Source: an uncultured Acetatifactor sp.
Lineage (GTDB): Bacteria > Bacillota > Clostridia > Lachnospirales > Lachnospiraceae
Length of the DNA: 6,343 nucleotides
Assembly: GCA_910578995.1 (NCBI GenBank)
Contig: CAJTSY010000102.1
Location: 7,961 to 14,303, forward strand
Direction of reading: 5' to 3'
Under the pieces are notes generated by a model. The model searched no databases and had not been told where the DNA came from. It worked only from the letters and a program-made list of their open reading frames with translations. Shown here one piece after another: positions 1 through 3,925 of this stretch. Within the stretch, counting starts at the first letter, position 1. The number at the start of each line of letters is the position of its first letter. A program made the translations under genes and the position numbers.

Positions 1-180
1 GCCGGGGCAGGGCAGGACGTTAAGGCGGAGCATAGTGCCGGGGCAGGGCAGGACGCTAAGGCGGAGCATGGCGCCGGGGCAGGGCAGGACGTTAAGGCGG
101 AGCATGGCGCCGGGACAGGGCAGGACGTTAAGGCGGAGCATGGCGCCGGGACAGGGCAGAATGTACAGACGAAGCAGGAC
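1..180 (+). repeat. 36-bp tandem repeat, five copies
   Basis: Units begin at 1, 37, 73, 109 and 145, each starting with GCCGGG. The first four differ by only a few substitutions: a GT/CT change near position 20 of the unit, AGT versus GGC at its end, and GGGGCA versus GGGACA near its start. The fifth is intact for about 15 bases and then diverges. The array may continue left of the window. Because the period is a multiple of three, gain or loss of units would keep the reading frame. Confidence 0.95.
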
Positions 181-195
181 AGAAAAACGGAGTAG
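1..195 (+). CDS. 3' end of an unidentified gene with 12-residue repeats (partial)
   Basis: Reading from base 1, the frame stays open to a TAG at 193-195 and gives a hydrophilic repeat of the form AGAGQDVKAEHG. There are four good copies and one diverged copy that ends in QDRKTE. The frame one base later is also open, to a TAA at 218-220, and gives PGQGRTLRRSMA repeats, so the true frame is uncertain. I favour the first because its Ala/Gly/Glu/Asp/Lys composition resembles the hydrophilic insertion in the kinase downstream. Against that, two of the differences between units are silent only in the second frame. The third frame contains a TAA in every intact unit. An intrinsic terminator starts about 40 bases later, which fits the end of a transcription unit. 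Nothing here identifies the function, and the main domain must lie left of the window. Confidence 0.45.
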   Translation, partial: AGAGQDVKAEHSAGAGQDAKAEHGAGAGQDVKAEHGAGTGQDVKAEHGAGTGQNVQTKQDRKTE

Positions 196-236
196 GGCAC
201 AAATAATTTCTCTGGATTAATATCTATCTGGATGAT

Positions 237-268
237 AAAACCTGTTGCAGTTATGGCAGCAGGTTTTT
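237..268 (+). terminator. Rho-independent terminator of the upstream gene
   Basis: The arm AACCTGTTGC at 239-248 pairs with GCAGCAGGTT at 256-265, giving ten base pairs with one G-U wobble. The loop is AGTTATG and the 3' side runs into TTTTT at 264-268. The A-run at 237-240 pairs with part of the T-run. It separates the partial gene at the left edge from the response regulator gene, so the latter probably has its own promoter. Confidence 0.85.
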
Positions 269-270
269 GT

Positions 271-294
271 AATCTTAAGGAATCCTTAAAGATT
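271..294 (+). promoter_or_regulatory. Candidate response-regulator box (11-bp direct repeat / inverted repeat)
   Basis: CTTAA occurs at 274-278 and again at 285-289, exactly 11 bp apart. That is the usual spacing of half-sites bound head to tail by OmpR/PhoB-family dimers. The same stretch also reads as an imperfect inverted repeat: AATCTTAAGG at 271-280 and CCTTAAAGATT at 284-294, with one extra A. It lies just upstream of a promoter-like AT-rich tract with no good -35 hexamer, as expected where an activator replaces -35 contacts. Binding by the regulator encoded at 403 is an inference. Confidence 0.45.
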
Positions 295-330
295 TCCCCG
301 GTTTTTTATTAAAAGATAATTTAGTAAAAT
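295..330 (+). promoter_or_regulatory. Candidate promoter of the response regulator gene
   Basis: Two -10-like hexamers are present: GATAAT at 315-320 and TAAAAT at 325-330. Neither has a convincing TTGACA-like partner 17 bp upstream. If GATAAT is used, the 11-bp direct repeat at 271-294 would be centred about 45 bases upstream of the start point, typical of a PhoB-type activated promoter. The transcript leader would be about 75 bases. A weak five-pair hairpin (AAGGA 337-341 with TCCTT 345-349) followed by T residues lies in this leader. Confidence 0.45.
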
Positions 331-386
331 ATGGATAAGGACGCTCCTTTTTGCGGATGCGGCTCAATGGCCAGGCAATTTATATG

Positions 387-394
387 AGGAAGGA
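387..394 (+). promoter_or_regulatory. Ribosome binding site of the response regulator
   Basis: AGGAAGGA ends eight bases before the ATG at 403. A second purine run, TAAGGA, at 395-400 is too close to the ATG to be the main site. Confidence 0.7.
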
Positions 395-402
395 TAAGGA
401 AA

Positions 403-1095
403 ATGTATAACATTTTAATATGCGATGATGAACGGGATATCGTAAATGCCCTGAAAATTTACTTAAATGATGCCAGTTACACCCTGTTTGAGGCTTACAC
501 AGGAAAGGAGGCGCTGAAGATTGTGGAGGAGCGGGACATTCATCTGGTGCTGATGGACATCATGATGCCGGAGATGGACGGTATTGAGGCCATGGTGAAG
601 ATCCGGGAGAAAAGCAATGTGCCTGTGATCCTGCTGACAGCGAAATCAGAGGATGCGGACAAGATTCTGGGGCTGACTGTGGGGGCGGACGATTATATCA
701 CCAAGCCCTTTAACCCGGTGGAGGTGTCGGCCAGGGTAAAGTCCCAGCTCCGCAGATATATGCAGCTGGGGGCGGGGAAAGTCAGGCAGGAAGTGCTCCG
801 CTGTGGAGGCATAGAGTTGGATGACACGCGGAAAAAGGTGCTGCTTGACGGGGAGGAAGTATCCCTGACACCCACGGAGTATGAGATCCTCAAGCTCCTG
901 ATGAAGCATCCCGGGCAGGTGTTTTCACCCCGGGAGATTTATCAGAAGATATGGAACGACCTGCCTTATGGCAGCGAGAATACTGTGGCGGTTCACATCA
1001 GGCATATTCGGGAGAAACTGGAGATTAATCCGGCGGAGCCCCGGTATCTCAAGGTGGTGTGGGGTCAGGGATATAAGTGTGAGGGAGACCGCTGA
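403..1095 (+). CDS. OmpR/PhoB-family response regulator, VanR-like
   Basis: This is a 230-residue two-component transcription factor of normal family length. The receiver domain covers about residues 1-120: the acidic pair Asp8-Asp9, the phospho-acceptor Asp52 in LMDIMMPEMDG, Thr79 in LLTA and Lys101 in TKPF are all present, so it should accept phosphate. The winged-helix DNA-binding domain covers about 128-226, with LTPTEYEIL and the recognition-helix region ENTVAVHIRHIREKLE followed by a GYK wing. The stretch around GLTVGADDYITKPFNPVE and the KVVWGQGYK ending resemble VanR-type regulators as I recall them, but no vancomycin resistance genes are visible, so VanR-like means sequence lineage and not function. 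The start is set by the ribosome site and by the usual YNILICDDE opening. The partner is almost certainly the kinase encoded 221 bases downstream. The 11-bp repeat in its promoter suggests autoregulation. Confidence 0.96.
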   Translation: MYNILICDDERDIVNALKIYLNDASYTLFEAYTGKEALKIVEERDIHLVLMDIMMPEMDGIEAMVKIREKSNVPVILLTAKSEDADKILGLTVGADDYITKPFNPVEVSARVKSQLRRYMQLGAGKVRQEVLRCGGIELDDTRKKVLLDGEEVSLTPTEYEILKLLMKHPGQVFSPREIYQKIWNDLPYGSENTVAVHIRHIREKLEINPAEPRYLKVVWGQGYKCEGDR

Positions 1096-1250
1096 GACGG
1101 GGGGAGTCAGCAGGCTGAGGGGAGAGGCCGGGGGACTGTAGAAAAACAGCCTTGTGGAAAGAGTGGAAACATGGAAACCGGGAAGGACAGATCGGCAGAG
1201 GGAACATTGGTACACTAACGCCATGCAAGGTCCAAGTCTCGGACGCTTCC

Positions 1251-1256
1251 TATAAT
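1251..1256 (+). promoter_or_regulatory. Possible internal -10 element for the kinase gene
   Basis: TATAAT matches the consensus exactly and stands out in a G-rich spacer. It would give a leader of about 54 bases before the ATG at 1317. There is no good -35: the hexamer 17 bp upstream is AGGTCC. It would therefore be weak or factor-dependent, and could be a chance match. Confidence 0.3.
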
Positions 1257-1295
1257 GGACAGGAAAAACATGCAGGAAGCAGGGAATGACGGCGC

Positions 1296-1505
1296 ACGGG
1301 AAGCAGGGAGGAGCAGATGGAAAACAGGGAAGGGCAGATGGAAAACAGGGAAGGGCAGATGGAAAACAGGGAAGGGCAGACGGAGAGCAGGGAGGGGCAG
1401 ATGGGAAGCATGGAAAGGCTGGAGGGAGGCAGGGAAAGGCAGATGGAAAACAGAGAAAGGCAAATAAGAAATAAGGAAAAGCAGGCAGGGAATAAGGAAG
1501 AACAG
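1296..1505 (+). repeat. 21-bp tandem repeat array across the kinase start
   Basis: Three units at 1317-1337, 1338-1358 and 1359-1379 are identical and encode MENREGQ. They are followed by progressively diverged units at 1380, 1401, 1422, 1443, 1464 and 1485, encoding TESREGQ, MGSMERL, EGGRERQ, MENRERQ, IRNKEKQ and AGNKEEQ. One more unit, at 1296-1316, lies before the start codon and closely resembles the 1380 unit. The gradient suggests recent expansion at the 5' side and decay towards the 3' side. Confidence 0.93.
1306..1313 (+). promoter_or_regulatory. Ribosome binding site of the kinase
   Basis: GGGAGGAG sits directly before the ATG at 1317, with its GGAGG core five bases away. It is itself part of a repeat unit. 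The next units carry the similar AGGGAAGGGCAG just before their own in-frame ATG codons at 1338 and 1359, so initiation could occur at more than one repeat. The first ATG is chosen because it has the best Shine-Dalgarno match and because an in-frame TGA at 1287 blocks any longer form. Confidence 0.6.
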
Positions 1506-3764
1506 ATGGAGTACGAGGAAATGGCAGGGGAATGGGAATCCGCAGAGGAATGGGAAGAAACGGGGGAATGGGAAGGCGAGGGAAGTCCGTCTGCAGGTTC
1601 CCGGAGCAGGAAGAAGCGGAATAGGGGGAAAAATCGGCTGACGGGTTCCATGTTGGCAAAGATCGTGGCTTTTTTTCTGCTGGGGGCATCCAGTCTGGTG
1701 GGGATCGGAGCCGCCATTATCTGCGCCTACATGGGGATGGAGGGCGCCTATACCGAAAATCTCAACACTGTCATGATAAATATGATGCGGCCGGAATGTG
1801 CGCGCATCGCATACCGGGTGGAAAATTCTTTCGAGGAGGGGGACATACAGGATGCAGCGGAAATGTTCCAACAGAGAAACCTGGGGATGGAGCTGATATA
1901 TCCCGGACAGGGGGGCGAAAGCGGGAAAGTGGTCTGGAGTACCTGGGACGGCGGCGAAACCAGTCTTACCACGGAAGTTTTCCTGACTTATGAAGAGAGG
2001 GACAAACCGGTCCGGGTCAACGGGCATACTTTACAGGACAACAGCCTTTATGTGGCCAGGCTTTATGTGGATCCGGATTTTCCCTGGGACGACAGTTTAA
2101 AGGCTAAGGCGGATGCAGCCGCTTTGATGTATGAGAACAGATATATCATCACAGGGGCGGCGGTGGCCGGTATTTTTCTGTGCCTGGTATGTTTTCTGTT
2201 TTTAATGTGCGGAGCGGGCCACCGGAACGGCAGCAGGGGGATTGTGCCGGGGGCGCTGACCACCATCCACCTGGATGTGCTGACACTCCTTTTTGGCGGG
2301 GGCGCCCTGTTTTTTTGCATATTCGTCATAGATCTGCTGCATAATGTGAACACGGGGGGCGTAATCGCCATACTCACAGGGGCGGGAACCATTCTGGTGG
2401 TCTGGATGACTTTTTACTGTATGGATTTTGCAGTGCGGGTGAAGATTGGGAAATGCTGGAGATACAGTATTATATTTATTGTACTGCGGTGGCTGTGGAG
2501 GTGCCTGCGTTTCTTTGGCAGGGGACTGGTGCAGCTGTTTCTGGGGCTGCCCCTGGTGATCAGCACGCTGAATGTCTATGCCGGCATATGCATTGTGGAA
2601 CTGATTGCCGTGATCAAATATGTAAACCGCAGCGAGGGTTTGTTGCTGTGGGCCCTGGAAAAAGCGGTTCTGCTGCCTGTAATCCTGTATATCGCCCTGG
2701 CTTTCCGGAAGCTTCTTAAGGCCAGCCGGGCCCTGGCGCAGGGGCAGGGAAATTACCAGGTGGACACATCCAGGATGGTGGGGGCATTTCGGGAACATGG
2801 GGAGAATCTGAACAGCCTGGCACTGGGAATTTCCAAAGCGGTGGAGGAGAGAACCAAGAGCGAAAGAATGAAGACGGAGCTGATTTCCAATGTGTCCCAT
2901 GATCTGAAGACACCGCTGACTTCAATCATAAACTATGCGGACCTGATATGGGAGGAAGTGGATACAGGAAAAAAGAGGCAGGATACAAAGGCTGACGGCT
3001 GTGGCAGGGAATCCGGACGCAGGAACAGAAGCAGTTCCCCAGAGGAGACAGGCCCGGACTCCGGAAAGGCGTGTGAGACTACGGGGAAGGCCATGGAGGA
3101 GCCGGAAAAGGATGCCGGGGAGCGTGCGGGGGAAGTGTACGGAGACGGTTCCGTGGATGTGGGAAAAGTCAGGGAATATGCGGAGGTGCTTCTGCGCCAG
3201 TCCAGGAGGCTGAAAAAGCTCATGGAGGATCTGATGGAGGCGTCCAAGGCTACCACGGGGAACCTGGAAGTGAATCTGGAACCCTGCGAGGTGGGGGTGC
3301 TGCTTTCCCAGGCCGTGGGGGAATATCAGCAGAAGATGGGGGAAAAGGAACTGGAGCTGATCGCCAGACAGCCGGAGGAGGCGGCAGTCATCCTGGCAGA
3401 CGGGCGGCGGCTGTGGCGCATCTTCGAAAATTTGCTGAACAATATATGTAAATACGCGCAGGAAGGCTCAAGGGTATACCTGAGCGTGGAGGTGAAGGAA
3501 GAGCGGGTGCTGATCATTTTCCGGAACATGTCCAAATATCCCCTGGACATCTCCGGTGAGGAGCTGGAGGAACGGTTCGTGAGGGGGGATAAGTCCCGGC
3601 ATATGGAGGGGAACGGCCTGGGGCTGTCCATAGCAAAGAGTCTGGTGGAACTGCAGAACGGCAGGATGGAGATAGTGATCGACGGGGATCTGTTCAAAGT
3701 GGTGCTGAGTTTTCCGCGGTTTCCGGAGGGTGGCTATTCCGGGGCACGCCCGAATATCCTGTGA
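1317..3764 (+). CDS. Multi-pass sensor histidine kinase with heptad-repeat N-terminus and DHp-loop insertion
   Basis: This 815-residue membrane kinase should phosphorylate the regulator encoded upstream. Residues 1-63 are nine heptads (MENREGQ and variants), then an acidic stretch to about 91 and a basic cluster at 94-107 (RSRKKRNRGKNR) that should keep this part in the cytoplasm. Transmembrane segments are seen near 116-138, 276-299, 321-341, 349-371, 404-434 and 442-463, with another hydrophobic stretch at 383-400. Residues 139-275 are the likely extracytoplasmic sensor. The H-box has His528 in SNVSHDLKTPLTSI. Residues 549-612 are a hydrophilic insertion between the two DHp helices, and the second helix resumes at VREYAEVLLRQSRRLKKL. 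The ATPase domain has the N-box ENLLNNICKYA (Asn705, Asn709), an F-box-like RFVRGDKSR and the G2 box GNGLGL at 765-770. The usual Asp of the G1 box is replaced by Asn737 in FRNMSKYPLDIS. I recall that substitution, and shorter lengths of about 650-720, from Lachnospiraceae relatives, so activity is likely retained. Confidence 0.93.
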   Translation: MENREGQMENREGQMENREGQTESREGQMGSMERLEGGRERQMENRERQIRNKEKQAGNKEEQMEYEEMAGEWESAEEWEETGEWEGEGSPSAGSRSRKKRNRGKNRLTGSMLAKIVAFFLLGASSLVGIGAAIICAYMGMEGAYTENLNTVMINMMRPECARIAYRVENSFEEGDIQDAAEMFQQRNLGMELIYPGQGGESGKVVWSTWDGGETSLTTEVFLTYEERDKPVRVNGHTLQDNSLYVARLYVDPDFPWDDSLKAKADAAALMYENRYIITGAAVAGIFLCLVCFLFLMCGAGHRNGSRGIVPGALTTIHLDVLTLLFGGGALFFCIFVIDLLHNVNTGGVIAILTGAGTILVVWMTFYCMDFAVRVKIGKCWRYSIIFIVLRWLWRCLRFFGRGLVQLFLGLPLVISTLNVYAGICIVELIAVIKYVNRSEGLLLWALEKAVLLPVILYIALAFRKLLKASRALAQGQGNYQVDTSRMVGAFREHGENLNSLALGISKAVEERTKSERMKTELISNVSHDLKTPLTSIINYADLIWEEVDTGKKRQDTKADGCGRESGRRNRSSSPEETGPDSGKACETTGKAMEEPEKDAGERAGEVYGDGSVDVGKVREYAEVLLRQSRRLKKLMEDLMEASKATTGNLEVNLEPCEVGVLLSQAVGEYQQKMGEKELELIARQPEEAAVILADGRRLWRIFENLLNNICKYAQEGSRVYLSVEVKEERVLIIFRNMSKYPLDISGEELEERFVRGDKSRHMEGNGLGLSIAKSLVELQNGRMEIVIDGDLFKVVLSFPRFPEGGYSGARPNIL
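2961..3152 (+). other. Hydrophilic insertion inside the kinase DHp domain
   Basis: Codons for residues 549-612 lie between the first DHp helix (ending NYADLIWEEV) and the second (starting near VGKVREYAEVL). In typical kinases this hairpin loop has only a handful of residues. The insert is rich in Glu, Lys, Gly, Arg, Ser and Asp, has no hydrophobic core and looks disordered. The reading frame is kept on both sides and the downstream catalytic boxes are intact, so the insertion is tolerated. No clear short repeat remains in the DNA. Confidence 0.75.
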
Positions 3765-3766
3765 GG

Positions 3767-3800
3767 GCAATTTAGGGCAGCGCACGCCGCTGAAATTTGC
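3767..3800 (+). other. Imperfect hairpin after the kinase stop
   Basis: CAGCG at 3778-3782 pairs with CGCTG at 3788-3792. The flanking GCAATTT (3767-3773) and AAATTTGC (3793-3800) can extend the stem past an internal bulge. No T-run follows, so it is not a standard terminator. It may slow or partly stop transcription between the kinase and the lipoprotein, or stabilise the kinase transcript end. Confidence 0.35.
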
Positions 3801-3858
3801 AGTAAACTAAAGAGAAAGACCGCCAGCCATATATGTTTTCTTTGGACAAACCAAATTC

Positions 3859-3887
3859 TTGCAGTCCCGGGTATAGTATGGTATGTT
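3859..3887 (+). promoter_or_regulatory. Candidate promoter of the lipoprotein gene
   Basis: TTGCAG at 3859-3864 (four of six consensus bases) is followed after 17 bp by TATGTT at 3882-3887 (four of six). A TATAGT at 3872-3877 is a better -10 by itself but lacks a -35. The AT-rich tract contrasts with the G-rich surroundings. The leader would be about 32 bases. Confidence 0.4.
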
Positions 3888-3895
3888 ATAACATA
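3882..3895 (+). promoter_or_regulatory. Perfect 14-bp palindrome, candidate operator
   Basis: TATGTTATAACATA reads the same on both strands and overlaps the predicted -10 and start region of the lipoprotein gene. A dimeric repressor bound here would block transcription. The binding protein is unknown, and the sequence does not resemble the CTTAA boxes upstream of the response regulator. Confidence 0.4.
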
Positions 3896-3911
3896 TAGGA
3901 ATAAGGTGCAA

Positions 3912-3917
3912 AGGAGG
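3912..3917 (+). promoter_or_regulatory. Ribosome binding site of the lipoprotein
   Basis: A perfect AGGAGG lies eight bases before the ATG at 3926. It is the strongest translation signal in the window and fixes the start. Confidence 0.9.
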
Positions 3918-3925
3918 AAGGACAC

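Larger units (their letters stand above)
1096..1316 (+). other. Regulator-kinase spacer with stray repeat copies
   Basis: This 221-base gap is long for a regulator-kinase pair, which are often adjacent or overlapping. It has no supported gene. The kinase frame is open from 1119 to a TGA at 1287-1289 but has no supported start. One diverged copy of the kinase repeat unit lies at 1171-1190, and a better copy touches the kinase start at 1296-1316. A TATAAT is at 1251-1256. No terminator-like hairpin with a T-run is seen, so read-through from the regulator gene is likely. Confidence 0.6.

Noticed and set aside
1..180. CRISPR-like array
   Set aside because: The units are directly contiguous with no unique spacers, and no cas genes are present.
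337..352. Short AAGGA-CGC-TCCTT hairpin followed by T residues in the regulator leader, as a possible attenuator or riboswitch
   Set aside because: The five-pair stem is too weak for reliable termination, and no aptamer-like structure or alternative pairing is visible.
1171..1218. Fifteen-codon open frame METGKDRSAEGTLVH in the regulator-kinase spacer
   Set aside because: It is short, has no clear ribosome site and is better explained as a decayed copy of the kinase repeat.
1255..1474. Alternative frames through the 21-bp repeat (GRWKTGK and GRADGKQ repeats)
   Set aside because: They are alternative readings of the same 21-bp array. Only the MENREGQ frame leads into the kinase. The other frames end soon after the array and have no better start signals.
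925..2027. Long minus-strand open frames (254, 155 and 270 codons) with Pro/Phe/Leu repeats
   Set aside because: They are the reverse reading of the kinase heptad repeat and the purine-rich coding strand. They show no start signals or domain features and lie opposite well-supported genes.
403..3764. Vancomycin-resistance VanR/VanS pair
   Set aside because: The regulator resembles VanR in sequence, but the kinase has a quite different multi-pass architecture and no van ligase, racemase or dipeptidase genes are present.
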